Source of the DNA: Porphyromonadaceae bacterium W3.11
Lineage (GTDB): Bacteria; Bacteroidota; Bacteroidia; Bacteroidales; Porphyromonadaceae
Direction of reading: 5' to 3'
Length of the DNA stretch: 64,000 bases
Assembly: GCA_030434245.1 (NCBI GenBank)
Contig: JAUISX010000004.1
Span: forward strand, 186,001 to 250,000
The stretch's first letter is position 1. Every line of letters starts with the position of its first letter. The translations under genes and the position numbers were made by a program. Positions 36,479 to 45,081 of this stretch are shown piece after piece. Below the pieces are notes generated by a model that saw only the letters and a list, made by a program, of their open reading frames with translations, was not told the origin of the DNA and searched no databases.

Positions 36479-37516
36479 ATGAATAAGAGCCCTCATGTGC
36501 TGCTTATATATACAGGTGGAACCATAGGAATGATTGAGAATCCCACAACTAGGGGACTCGAAGCCTTTGACTTTGCCTATATAGAGCAGCAAGTACCAGA
36601 GATTAAGCAACTTAGCTTTGATATCAGTATAAATACACAGATACCTCCATGCGATTCAAGTGATGTAGGACCTGAGTTTTGGGTTAAGATAGCCGAGGTT
36701 ATCGAAAATGAATATCACAAGTATGATGGATTTGTGATTCTGCATGGAACTGATACCATGGCTTACACTGCGAGTGCCCTGAGTTTTATGCTTGAGGGCC
36801 TTAGAAAGCCTGTGCTCCTAACCGGTTCACAATTGCCAGTTGGACGAATACGTACTGATGGACGTGAGAACCTATTATCTTCCTTAGAAATTGCAGCCTC
36901 TCAAAATGAGCATGGTGACCCATGCGTGCAAGAGGTTTGCGTGTTCTTTAACAATCAATTACTCAGAGGTAATCGAAGCTCTAAGACCTCGGCAGATCAT
37001 TTCTTAGCTTTTGAGAGCCCTAATTATCCTAAGCTAGCTTCTGTTGGGATCGAGATCGAATATGATGAGCAGCTGATGCTACCACGATTACCAAAAGGAA
37101 CACCATTCAAAGTACACACGAAACTTGATCCAAGCGTATTAGTCGTGAGATTATTCCCTGGGATCTCGGAATCGGGACTTAGGACTATTTTTGAGAGTCC
37201 TAAACTAAAGGGGGTGGTTCTTGAAACTTATGGAAGTGGCAATGCTCCATCTAGCAGAGCTTTCTTGGATGTCATCAAGGAAGCCATTGATCGCGGGATT
37301 GTGATTGTAAATGTCACACAATGCCTGAAGGGGAAAGTACAAATGAACCGTTATGAGACGGGACAAAGTTTACTCAAAGCAGGGGTTGTTAGTGGGTATG
37401 ATATGACCACAGAAGCGACCATTGTTAAGCTAATGTTCCTATTGGGCAACTGCCAGAGTGTTGAGGAAGTCAAGAGGGGCATGGCAACAAGCTTAAGAGG
37501 AGAGCTTTCCCTGTAG
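36479..37516 (+). CDS. ansA: Type I L-asparaginase
   Basis: A 345-residue asparaginase that hydrolyses asparagine to aspartate and ammonia. The two catalytic threonine motifs are present: TGGTIGM (Thr15) and LHGTDTMAYTAS. LTGSQLPVGRIRTDGRENLL and TYGSGNAPS follow. No signal peptide is present, so it should be the cytoplasmic type I form. The frame opens at 36431, but residues 1-16 of that form (MLNQHNMTTHLGG...) look non-homologous and begin at the predicted transcription start. The metallo-hydrolase gene follows after 7 bases. Confidence 0.93.
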   Translation: MNKSPHVLLIYTGGTIGMIENPTTRGLEAFDFAYIEQQVPEIKQLSFDISINTQIPPCDSSDVGPEFWVKIAEVIENEYHKYDGFVILHGTDTMAYTASALSFMLEGLRKPVLLTGSQLPVGRIRTDGRENLLSSLEIAASQNEHGDPCVQEVCVFFNNQLLRGNRSSKTSADHFLAFESPNYPKLASVGIEIEYDEQLMLPRLPKGTPFKVHTKLDPSVLVVRLFPGISESGLRTIFESPKLKGVVLETYGSGNAPSSRAFLDVIKEAIDRGIVIVNVTQCLKGKVQMNRYETGQSLLKAGVVSGYDMTTEATIVKLMFLLGNCQSVEEVKRGMATSLRGELSL

Positions 37517-37523
37517 TATAAGA

Positions 37524-38381
37524 GTGGATTTATCAAACAATAACGGAATAGGCCCTTTATTTAATCAAGTTTCTACTGACAACGTGCTGAAGTTTATCAG
37601 CCTAGGCAGTGGCAGTAGTGGCAATAGTTACATCCTTTCAACGAGAGAGGATAGCATAATATTGGATGCTGGTATTGGTATCCGGCGTGTGCTCAGGCAT
37701 TTTCGAGAAATGTCTATTGACACTAAAAAGATCCGTGCTATTTTTATCACTCATGATCATGCCGATCATACGAGAGGAGCTATACGTCTAGCCTATAAGC
37801 TGGGAGTACCCATCTATACATCACACGCTGTTGCACGCTCACTCTTATACCATAGATATAGTTCTCCAGACCTAAGTGCCTATCTTAGGATCATGGAAGT
37901 AGGTTGCGAAGTCACAATCGGAGACCTCGCTGTCACTAGCTTTGAAGTCCCCCACGATGCTACTCATAATGTAGGGTACTCGATTGAGACCCCTCATGGA
38001 CACTTCGTATTGAGTACGGACATAGGCCATATTACCCCTGATATTATTGAGGCCATCTCTAAAGCCAACTATCTAATCTTTGAAAGCAACTATGATGATG
38101 AGATGTTAAAGGTTGGCCCTTATCCACACCACCTCAAACAGAGGATATGCAGCGGGTTAGGACACCTGAGTAATCGCATCGCTGCCGAGACTATAGCCGC
38201 TCATTACCATAAGGACTTGCGTTTCCTAGCCTTATGCCATATTAGTATGGAAAATAACAAGCCAGAGCTTGCTCTATCCACGATGAGAGATGCACTACAG
38301 TCATGTGGCGTTAATTGCGATACAGATATACGCCTCCATGTGCTAAATCGTCAAGAACCAGAAGAATTTACCCTGAGGTAA
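37524..38381 (+). CDS. YycJ/WalJ-like MBL-fold metallo-hydrolase
   Basis: A 285-residue metallo-beta-lactamase-fold hydrolase. Metal motifs are THDHADH, the later THNVGYSIETPHGHFVLSTDIGH (in parts) and LALCHIS. The N-terminal KFISLGSGSSGNSYIL is diagnostic of the YycJ/WalJ group, whose members have nuclease-like activity and affect cell-wall and replication control in Firmicutes. No ATG is available. GTG at 37524 is given; GTG at 37584 would start exactly at LKFISLGSGSSGNS, where the homology begins, and is an equally likely start (265 residues). It follows ansA by 7 bases. Confidence 0.88.
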   Translation: MDLSNNNGIGPLFNQVSTDNVLKFISLGSGSSGNSYILSTREDSIILDAGIGIRRVLRHFREMSIDTKKIRAIFITHDHADHTRGAIRLAYKLGVPIYTSHAVARSLLYHRYSSPDLSAYLRIMEVGCEVTIGDLAVTSFEVPHDATHNVGYSIETPHGHFVLSTDIGHITPDIIEAISKANYLIFESNYDDEMLKVGPYPHHLKQRICSGLGHLSNRIAAETIAAHYHKDLRFLALCHISMENNKPELALSTMRDALQSCGVNCDTDIRLHVLNRQEPEEFTLR

Positions 38382-38473
38382 ATCCAACTAACCCCCTCTT
38401 TCCCATATACACCCATCCACAGGAGGCAGGATTTAGCAAGTACACTTAAAGCTATAAATATGAATGCCAATGC

Positions 38474-38504
38474 TTTGATAATTCGGATTTTATGATTAAC
38501 TTTG
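38474..38504 (+). promoter_or_regulatory. Promoter of rpsU
   Basis: TTTG at 38474-38477, 19 bases, TAACTTTG at 38497-38504. Predicted start near 38511, giving a leader of about 82 bases to the rpsU ATG. Confidence 0.85.
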
Positions 38505-38592
38505 CAGTCCTAATTCGATGATCCTTGCATTAAGGGATCGCGAATAAGGATATTTTTTATATAGATAATTAGTACAACACAACTGAGAATTT

Positions 38593-38784
38593 ATGATTAT
38601 TGTAGAAGTTAAACAAGGCGAAAACATTGAAAGAGCGCTTAAGAGATTCAAAAGAAAGTTTGATCGTACAGGTACTATGCGTCAGCTACGTACTCGTCGT
38701 AATTATATCAAGCCTTCTGCTGTTAAGCGTCGCAAGATGGAAAAAGCTCGCTACGTACAGCAACTTCGTCAGATGGAAGATTAA
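38593..38784 (+). CDS. rpsU: 30S ribosomal protein bS21
   Basis: A 63-residue bS21: basic, with ENIERALKRFKRKF and the Arg-rich middle MRQLRTRRNYIKPSAVKRRK. Tyr54 (in ARYVQQLR) is the residue I recall from Bacteroidetes ribosome structures as helping bS21 hold the 16S anti-Shine-Dalgarno tail, which explains why the phylum rarely uses Shine-Dalgarno sequences. No Shine-Dalgarno lies before this ATG. The gene has its own promoter and a strong terminator. The 3' untranslated region contains an AGGAGGTG sequence (separate entry). Confidence 0.97.
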   Translation: MIIVEVKQGENIERALKRFKRKFDRTGTMRQLRTRRNYIKPSAVKRRKMEKARYVQQLRQMED

Positions 38785-38883
38785 TCAAATCTTCTTTCTT
38801 AGACGATTATTGCCCTCGTATGCTACTCACTCATTTGGATGATGAGTGATCCTAAGTCATTAATAATAAATCATTTTTCACCT

Positions 38884-38891
38884 AGGAGGTG
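38884..38891 (+). promoter_or_regulatory. Shine-Dalgarno-like octamer in the rpsU 3' untranslated region
   Basis: AGGAGGTG is fully complementary to the 16S anti-Shine-Dalgarno CACCTCCT. No start codon follows at a usable distance. It is part of a small CACCT-AGG-AGGTG hairpin (38879-38891) that precedes TTGTTTTT, so it may simply be a weak extra terminator. Confidence 0.4.
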
Positions 38892-38907
38892 TTGTTTTTA
38901 ATATAAC

Positions 38908-38942
38908 AAAAGAGCTATTGTCTGCGGACAATAGCTCTTTTT
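38908..38942. terminator. Terminator between rpsU and nadA
   Basis: Fifteen-base perfect arms (38908-38922 and 38927-38941) with a TGCG loop and flanking A4 and T5 runs. It works for rpsU on the plus strand and for nadA, which ends 28 bases away on the minus strand. Confidence 0.92.
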
Positions 38943-38969
38943 GTTATGATGTAACTACCGATAAGCTTA

Positions 38970-39884
38970 TTACTCCATCATTCTCTGGATGCTTATAATG
39001 GCTCTGTCTCTTATCTCAGTAGGCACTTTCACCTCATACCTTTCGTAAAGCAGAGCATCTCTTACGTCCTCTAGAGATATTAACTTCATATACTCACATG
39101 TTTGTTCTGGTAGTATGGGGATAAACTCTTTATCAGGGTAGTTCTTCTTTAGTTCGGTCAATGTATCTAGCTCTGTAGCGATAATGAATTGCTTCTTATC
39201 ACTCCTTTGTGGTGCTTTCATGATGAATGCGGTGGAGCCAACTTGAACACGAGGGTGATTTAGGATATCATCGTGAAGGCATGCCTCGGATTCTGGATGG
39301 ATCAGCAGATCTGCATCAGAGTATTTATCAAGGAATGAACGAACGAGATCTGCCGTAATTTTTTCGTGAACATAGCAAGCCCCCTGCCATATATCCATCT
39401 CTCGGCCGGTTACTTTCTGAATATACCCTCCTAGATGACGGTCTGGGCCAAATAGGATTGGATGTCCCTGAGGTAAACGTTTGACGATCTCTAGTGCGTT
39501 AGCTGATGTCACGCAGTAATCGGTCTCTGCTTTCACTTCAGCAGTAGTGTTTACATAACTGACAACTAATCCATCGGGGTGTTTCTTTTTCCAAGTCCTA
39601 ATCCCCGCCGCTGTCACACTCTCAGCTAATGTACACCCCGCATTTTCTACGGGTATTAGTACCTTCTTATTTGGTGAGATGATTGAAGCGGTCTCGGCCA
39701 TAAAATGCACGCCACAGAAGAGAATTATATCGGCATCAGTCTGAGCTGCTTGCTGTGAGAGTCCGAGTGAGTCTCCTAGATAGTCGGCTATCTGCTGTAC
39801 TTCAGGTTTTTGATAGTAATGAACTAGGACAACCGCATTTTTCTCCTTCTTCAGTCTATTTATCTCATCAATAATATTTCCCAT
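38970..39884 (-). CDS. nadA: Quinolinate synthase NadA
   Basis: A 304-residue [4Fe-4S] enzyme that condenses iminoaspartate and dihydroxyacetone phosphate to quinolinate in NAD synthesis. The cluster cysteines are C84 (NAGCTLAE), C170 (WQGACYVHEKI) and C263 (EQTCEYMK), the expected triad for the shorter NadA form. YYQKPEVQ, GDSLGLS, GVHFMAETA, HPESE and GSTAFI complete the fold. It lies 106 bases after the methyltransferase gene. nadB and nadC are not in the window. Confidence 0.97.
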   Translation of the reverse strand: MGNIIDEINRLKKEKNAVVLVHYYQKPEVQQIADYLGDSLGLSQQAAQTDADIILFCGVHFMAETASIISPNKKVLIPVENAGCTLAESVTAAGIRTWKKKHPDGLVVSYVNTTAEVKAETDYCVTSANALEIVKRLPQGHPILFGPDRHLGGYIQKVTGREMDIWQGACYVHEKITADLVRSFLDKYSDADLLIHPESEACLHDDILNHPRVQVGSTAFIMKAPQRSDKKQFIIATELDTLTELKKNYPDKEFIPILPEQTCEYMKLISLEDVRDALLYERYEVKVPTEIRDRAIISIQRMME

Positions 39885-39990
39885 TCTTATTATTCACACA
39901 AAGATTAACCAATATATGCTAATGTATCACCTCCCTTTTTCGTCACGCAAGATACTCATTTTTTATGAAGGTCGTTACTATACAATATCT

Positions 39991-41202
39991 TTATTCTATA
40001 TCCTCAGTCACTATTTCAGCGAGGACATACTGCGTTTTTTTATCTACGTTACCAAAAGCGAATAAAAACTTATTGCCTCCCTCACGAATTTTAAATTGTT
40101 GTCGTAGCCGATCAGTCTGTACAGGTATGTTTTTAGCGACGAGGTGTAGGGGTTCTTTGCACACCTGTTTCAGCCAACGTCTGTCCCCCATATTATGCTC
40201 AAGTACTTTGAAAGTCCTACCAGGGAAGTCCCTTATCAAACTCTCACTAAAGAACAGATGTGTGTGTCTATCTGGTTTCCAAAGCGTTAGATTGGGATAG
40301 AAATGCTCAAGTCCTATCTTAGCAATAGTGGGATACAGGTCGTACATATACTGCCCGATCTCACTCTGGATGGCAATTTCATTCCTCAGCTTAGTACCGT
40401 GAAGAATCATAGTGTGATTTCCTAACATCTCTACCGCATACTGTTCATAACTAGCACCGGGGTGAATATGTAGGATCAGCTCCTTGGCCTCTCGTCGTAC
40501 GCCTAACATATGGATATCAAACCTAATGGGTAATCGCTCCTTTAGGTAGTCTAAGTCAATGACAGGTGAGAGCTTGACTAGCAGCTCTGCCTTTGGAACC
40601 GACGTCATCAAGCGGGGCAACAACTCTGTGATGTCAGGCAGTGCATCCTCTAATAAAAAGACCCTTCCCTTGTGCTCTGGGCGTCTGTCTGGATCCATAA
40701 ATATGAGATCCGGTTGGATAGATTCCGCAAGATTGAGACCCTCATGCTCTGCAGCCCCTGAGTGACAGATGACATTATCTCTTCCGAGTACTTTGAAGTT
40801 GTGCTCAGCAATTGCTGTACGCTCCTCCGATATATCCATATAATGAACGGTGCCAGCTTTCTCCGAAAGAGCATAGCTATCGCCACCCAAACCGCCACTC
40901 AAGTCTAAGACCACCCATGACTTATCCTGTATGAACCGCTCCTTATACCTAGCGGTCTCGAGACTAGAAGCCTGCTCCACCATGACGCTGTGAGGGACGA
41001 AAAAATCTGGTTGCTCGGCCCAGTCAGGAAATTTCTTCTTTAATTTTTGCCGTGCCTGTATGGCATCCAATGCTATTGAAAGATTAATCTCAGGGTATTT
41101 ATCCTTGTGAAAAGCCAATTGTCGCACATCATCCTCTCGATGATCATAGACGAACCTGAGCAGTTCTTTGCTTAGAAGATATTGATTAGCATCCTGGGAC
41201 AT
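39991..41202 (-). CDS. Class I SAM methyltransferase with THUMP-like C-terminal domain
   Basis: A 403-residue putative RNA methyltransferase. The SAM-binding loop is VVLDLSGGLGGDSYALS, followed by HYMDISEERTAIAEHN and FMDPDRRPEHKGRV, whose DPxR block resembles the DPPY catalytic motif of N-methyltransferases. The C-terminal region (about 300-400), with KIGLEHFYPNLTLWKPDRHTHLF in part and KFLFAFG, matches the THUMP-like domain that accompanies this enzyme in Bacteroidetes. The RNA target is unknown. It overlaps manA by 17 bases and ends the aguA-to-manA transcript. Confidence 0.82.
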   Translation of the reverse strand: MSQDANQYLLSKELLRFVYDHREDDVRQLAFHKDKYPEINLSIALDAIQARQKLKKKFPDWAEQPDFFVPHSVMVEQASSLETARYKERFIQDKSWVVLDLSGGLGGDSYALSEKAGTVHYMDISEERTAIAEHNFKVLGRDNVICHSGAAEHEGLNLAESIQPDLIFMDPDRRPEHKGRVFLLEDALPDITELLPRLMTSVPKAELLVKLSPVIDLDYLKERLPIRFDIHMLGVRREAKELILHIHPGASYEQYAVEMLGNHTMILHGTKLRNEIAIQSEIGQYMYDLYPTIAKIGLEHFYPNLTLWKPDRHTHLFFSESLIRDFPGRTFKVLEHNMGDRRWLKQVCKEPLHLVAKNIPVQTDRLRQQFKIREGGNKFLFAFGNVDKKTQYVLAEIVTEDIE

Positions 41203-42181
41203 AGCAGTCTACTAACTTAACCGACTCTGAGATAGGCATCAAATTACAAGTCTTCAGAGACGCTGGTATCAAAAGAAAGTCCCCTTTTCGTAGTTGCTCT
41301 ACACCATGTGGATACTCCATCATGACCTCTCCTTGGTCAACAAAAAGAATAGTGAAGGAGTCTCTCTCCTCCAACTCGTATAAATATTGTGATGAAAAAG
41401 AGAGTACTCCAATATTGAAGTACGGGGTCTCTAATAGAGTCTTTCTCTGCTCCTTCACTTCACGATCAGAGGGTACGTATGGGATATCCTCTGTCGAGTA
41501 ATTCAAGACCTCTATCGCTTCCTGTAGATGCAGGTCACGACATTTTCCATCACTACCTTTTCTATTAAAGTCATATATACGATAAGTCAGATCAGACGCC
41601 TGCTGTATCTCCATCAATAAGCATCCCGCACCGATGGTATGAATCGTTCCCGCTGGGAGGTAAAAGAGATCCCCTTCCTTAGGACTGTAGGCCTTTAGAC
41701 AGTTCATAATACGATCATCCTTACATCGTTCGGGCAATTCGTCAGGGTCTATGGCTTCAGCCCATCCTGCATATATCTTAGCATCTTCGGTATTGCCCAG
41801 TATGTACCACGACTCACATTTCCCCTTCTTGTGGTGCTTCTCTGCGTGGTCATCTGAAGGATGTACTTGGACGCTTAGTGTTTCGTGTGCATCTATCAAT
41901 TTCACCAATAGAGGAAATTCGCCCCCGTAATTCTCTAACACATGCGTACCCAATAATTTTTTACCATAAGCAGCCACAACTTCTGTAAGCTTCATTCCTG
42001 CTAGTTCTCCAGTTGATACCGTGGACTCATAGCCCGGAAGAGGAGAGATCTCCATCGTTTCACCAATATCTGGGTATGGAGAGGGAAGTTCCTTATACTT
42101 AAATATTCGATTGCCGCCCCATATCTTTCGCTCGAAAGCGGCATGAAATCTAAGAGGGTATAACTCAGGTAAACTATTCAT
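41186..42181 (-). CDS. manA: Mannose-6-phosphate isomerase, class I
   Basis: A 331-residue cupin-fold zinc isomerase joining fructose 6-phosphate and mannose 6-phosphate. Conserved parts are KIWGGNRIF near the N-terminus, LVKLIDAHETLSVQVHPSDDHAE with zinc ligands, GKCESWYIL, FYLPAGTIHTIGAGCLLMEIQQ and the arginine-containing LTYRIYDFNR. Length is that of the short Bacteroidetes/Firmicutes class. It starts 3 bases after glgB and overlaps the methyltransferase start, so its transcription is tied to polyamine and glycogen genes. Confidence 0.93.
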   Translation of the reverse strand: MNSLPELYPLRFHAAFERKIWGGNRIFKYKELPSPYPDIGETMEISPLPGYESTVSTGELAGMKLTEVVAAYGKKLLGTHVLENYGGEFPLLVKLIDAHETLSVQVHPSDDHAEKHHKKGKCESWYILGNTEDAKIYAGWAEAIDPDELPERCKDDRIMNCLKAYSPKEGDLFYLPAGTIHTIGAGCLLMEIQQASDLTYRIYDFNRKGSDGKCRDLHLQEAIEVLNYSTEDIPYVPSDREVKEQRKTLLETPYFNIGVLSFSSQYLYELEERDSFTILFVDQGEVMMEYPHGVEQLRKGDFLLIPASLKTCNLMPISESVKLVDCYVPGC

Positions 42182-42184
42182 ACT

Positions 42185-44191
42185 TTACTCCTTTACTTTT
42201 TGAAAAATCATCGCGGTACGGGCTGGGATATATAAACTTAGCCATTCATGACCATAGATCTCATATTCTCTGTCATACATCGTAAGGTGATCTATAGCCC
42301 TATCTACAAGCTCCTGTCCACCAAAGCGTGCTTCATCAGAAGAGAGCACCATGCGATACTTACCTATTGGAGCTAGTATCTGATAATCAACAAAAGACTT
42401 AGAGGGGTGGAAATTATAAACAAAGAGATAATCCCCACGGCTATAGGCTAAGATCTGATCGTCCGACTTCTCCCATAACTGAGCCATTGGTAACTCGTGG
42501 AAATGATCTATACTTCTGACAAATTCCATTATAGCCCTGTCAAAGTCTCCTAGTTCCCCATATTTCAAGAATCCATTATCCTCAAGGCTCCATTGTCGTC
42601 TAGCATACTTATAGCTCCAGTCATTACCCTCCCGTGGGAAGTCTATCCATTCAGGATGACCAAACTCATTGCCCATAAAATTGAGATACCCACCATTCAT
42701 GGTCGTTAGGGTTACGAGTCTAATCATCTTGTGAAGTGCAATCCCTCTTGCCACGACCAGACTTTTATCGGCACGATCCATGTGCCAGTACATCTCCTGA
42801 TCGATCAGACGGAAAATAATAGTTTTATCCCCCACCAGAGCTTGATCATGACTCTCGGCGTAACTGATGCTCTTCTCATTATGGCGTCTATTGGTACATT
42901 GCCACCAGATCTCACCTGGCTTCCATTCTTCATCCTCGTACTCCTTAATGAGCTTTATCCAAAAGTCTGGAATATTCATGGCCAATCGATAATCAAAGCC
43001 ATAGCCACCTCCCTCTATTGGTAAAGCTAGCCCAGGCATACCACTCACTTCCTCTGCTATCGTGATAGCGTGTGGATAAACCTCGTGTACTAGTTTGTTC
43101 GCTAGTGTTAGATATACAATGGCGTCATCATCTTGCCCCCCATTGTAATAATCATCATAGCTAGTAAATGCCTTACCCAATCCATGATCCAGGTAGAGCA
43201 TGGAAGTAACACCATCGAAGCGAAAACCATCAAACTGATACTCCTCTATCCAGTATTTACAATTGGATAATAAGAAATGCAGGACCTCATTCTTGCCATA
43301 ATCAAAGCACATCGAATTCCACTGAGGATGAAAGAGTCGCTCTCCATCATGAAAGAATTGACTATAGGTCCCATCGTATTTAGCAAGTCCCTCTACCTCG
43401 TTCTTGACCGCATGCGAATGCACCAAGTCCATAATAACGATAAGCCCCAAGCTATGAGCTGTGTCTATCAGCTCCTTCAGCTCGTCAGGCGTGCCAAAGC
43501 GGCTAGATGGAGCGAAGAAATTAGAGACTTGATAGCCGAATGATCCATAATAAGGGTGTTCCATCACAGCCATTAATTGTATGGCATTGTACCCTTTTTC
43601 AACCACTTTGGGCAAAATATTCTCCTGAAACTCACGATACGTGCCAACACGCTCGTCCTCAGTAGCCATGCCGATATGACTTTCGTAGATTAGAAGAGGC
43701 TCATCATTCAGCACAGCACGTGGTGATTGGAAGGTGTATGGAGTCTCAGGTGCCCATACCTGTGCTGTAAAAATGTACGTTTCAGGGTCTTGTACCACAT
43801 ATCTGGTCCATGCAGGCAATCGCTCGCCCTCACCTCCATCCCAGGTGATCAGTAATTTATAGTGATCTCCATGATGTAAAAGGTCATCCGATAATTCCAG
43901 CTCCCATACCCCATGGCCTATCATTGAGAAGGAGGACGCCTCCTCTTTCTGCCAATGGCTCGAGTCACAGAGTAGATAAATAGCCTGAGCGTTTGGTGCC
44001 CATTCCCTTATAATCCAACCCTTATCTGTCTGATGTAAGCCGAAATATAGGTAACCTGTCGCAAAGCCACTTAAGTCACTAGCCCCACCTTTTAACAGCT
44101 CTGCCTCCTTCCGAAGGACCTTTTGCTTTCGCTCCTCCATAACACCCTCATAGGGTTCTAAAAAAGAGTCATTCTTAATTAATTCAAGCAT
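42185..44191 (-). CDS. glgB: 1,4-alpha-glucan branching enzyme
   Basis: A 668-residue GH13 (eukaryotic-like GH13_8) branching enzyme that makes alpha-1,6 branches in glycogen. CBM48 covers about 45-145 (IIREWAPNAQAIYLLCD, GVWELEL). The catalytic barrel has VIMDLVHSHAVKN, the nucleophile D326 in FRFDGVTSM, acid/base E380 in ITIAEEVSGMP and the transition-state Asp in SYAESHDQAL. A C-terminal all-beta domain follows. It lies 4 bases after aguB and 3 before manA. The matching phosphorylase is at 13.9-16.4 kb. Confidence 0.96.
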   Translation of the reverse strand: MLELIKNDSFLEPYEGVMEERKQKVLRKEAELLKGGASDLSGFATGYLYFGLHQTDKGWIIREWAPNAQAIYLLCDSSHWQKEEASSFSMIGHGVWELELSDDLLHHGDHYKLLITWDGGEGERLPAWTRYVVQDPETYIFTAQVWAPETPYTFQSPRAVLNDEPLLIYESHIGMATEDERVGTYREFQENILPKVVEKGYNAIQLMAVMEHPYYGSFGYQVSNFFAPSSRFGTPDELKELIDTAHSLGLIVIMDLVHSHAVKNEVEGLAKYDGTYSQFFHDGERLFHPQWNSMCFDYGKNEVLHFLLSNCKYWIEEYQFDGFRFDGVTSMLYLDHGLGKAFTSYDDYYNGGQDDDAIVYLTLANKLVHEVYPHAITIAEEVSGMPGLALPIEGGGYGFDYRLAMNIPDFWIKLIKEYEDEEWKPGEIWWQCTNRRHNEKSISYAESHDQALVGDKTIIFRLIDQEMYWHMDRADKSLVVARGIALHKMIRLVTLTTMNGGYLNFMGNEFGHPEWIDFPREGNDWSYKYARRQWSLEDNGFLKYGELGDFDRAIMEFVRSIDHFHELPMAQLWEKSDDQILAYSRGDYLFVYNFHPSKSFVDYQILAPIGKYRMVLSSDEARFGGQELVDRAIDHLTMYDREYEIYGHEWLSLYIPARTAMIFQKVKE

Positions 44192-44195
44192 CCTT

Positions 44196-45071
44196 CTAGT
44201 CTCTAAATCGTTTTGTTATTTCATCATAGGCGTCAATCCTACGATCACGAAGGAATGGCCACCATCTTCGTACCCTCTCGCTACGCTTAAGGTCAACATC
44301 CACGACTCTTATCGCTTCTTCGTCAGTAGGGAGCATTTCTATAATCTCTCCCTGTGGTCCTGCGATAAAGCTCTGTCCCCAAAAGGTGATACCCTTCGTC
44401 ATACCTGAAGGGTCTGGTTCGTAACCTACCCTATTCACTGAAACTACTGGTAACCCATTTGCTACAGCATGTCCTCGTTGGATAGTAGTCCACGCCTCCC
44501 TCTGGCGTCTTTGTTCATCTTCCTCATCACTGGACTCGTAGCCAATAGCTGTGGGATAAATCAATATATCTGCTCCAGCCAAGGCCATCAGCCTTGCGGC
44601 TTCAGGATACCATTGGTCCCAACATACCAGCACTCCCAAACGACCAAGAGAAGTATCAATGGGATGGAAACCCAAGTCGCCTGGTGTGAAATAGAACTTT
44701 TCGTAATATGCTGGGTCGTCTGGGATATGCATCTTACGATATTTCCCTGCGATTGTTCCATCTTTCTCCAGCACCACACTGGTATTGTGATAGAGTCCTG
44801 TAGCTCTTTTTTCAAAAAGCGACAAGACCACCACGACCTGATGCTCCTTCGCTAAAGCCCCATAAAAATCTGTACTTAATCCAGGAATGGTCTCCGCTTG
44901 GTCAAAAATATTTACATCCTCAACTTGGCAGAAGTAGAGCCCATTATGAATCTCCTGAAGTACTACCAGTTCTGCTCCCTGCTTGGCACACTCAGCAATT
45001 CCCGCCGCTAGGCGCTTCATATTATCTTCGATAGCAGCGGTGTTATGCTGCTGTATTAGTCCTATCTTCAT
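44196..45071 (-). CDS. aguB: N-carbamoylputrescine amidohydrolase
   Basis: A 291-residue nitrilase-superfamily enzyme with the Glu-Lys-Cys triad E40 (VVLQEIHNG), K113 (YRKMHIPDDP) and C150 (VLVCWDQWYPEAARL). FTPGDLGF, the YPTAIGYE block and SVNRVGYEP are typical of AguB, which releases putrescine, CO2 and ammonia from N-carbamoylputrescine. The frame opens at 45146, but the ATG at 45071 (MKIGLIQQ) is the family start and leaves a 10-base gap to the aguA stop. The direct pairing with aguA makes the substrate call firm. Confidence 0.94.
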   Translation of the reverse strand: MKIGLIQQHNTAAIEDNMKRLAAGIAECAKQGAELVVLQEIHNGLYFCQVEDVNIFDQAETIPGLSTDFYGALAKEHQVVVVLSLFEKRATGLYHNTSVVLEKDGTIAGKYRKMHIPDDPAYYEKFYFTPGDLGFHPIDTSLGRLGVLVCWDQWYPEAARLMALAGADILIYPTAIGYESSDEEDEQRRQREAWTTIQRGHAVANGLPVVSVNRVGYEPDPSGMTKGITFWGQSFIAGPQGEIIEMLPTDEEAIRVVDVDLKRSERVRRWWPFLRDRRIDAYDEITKRFRD

Positions 45072-45081
45072 CTCTATTGTT

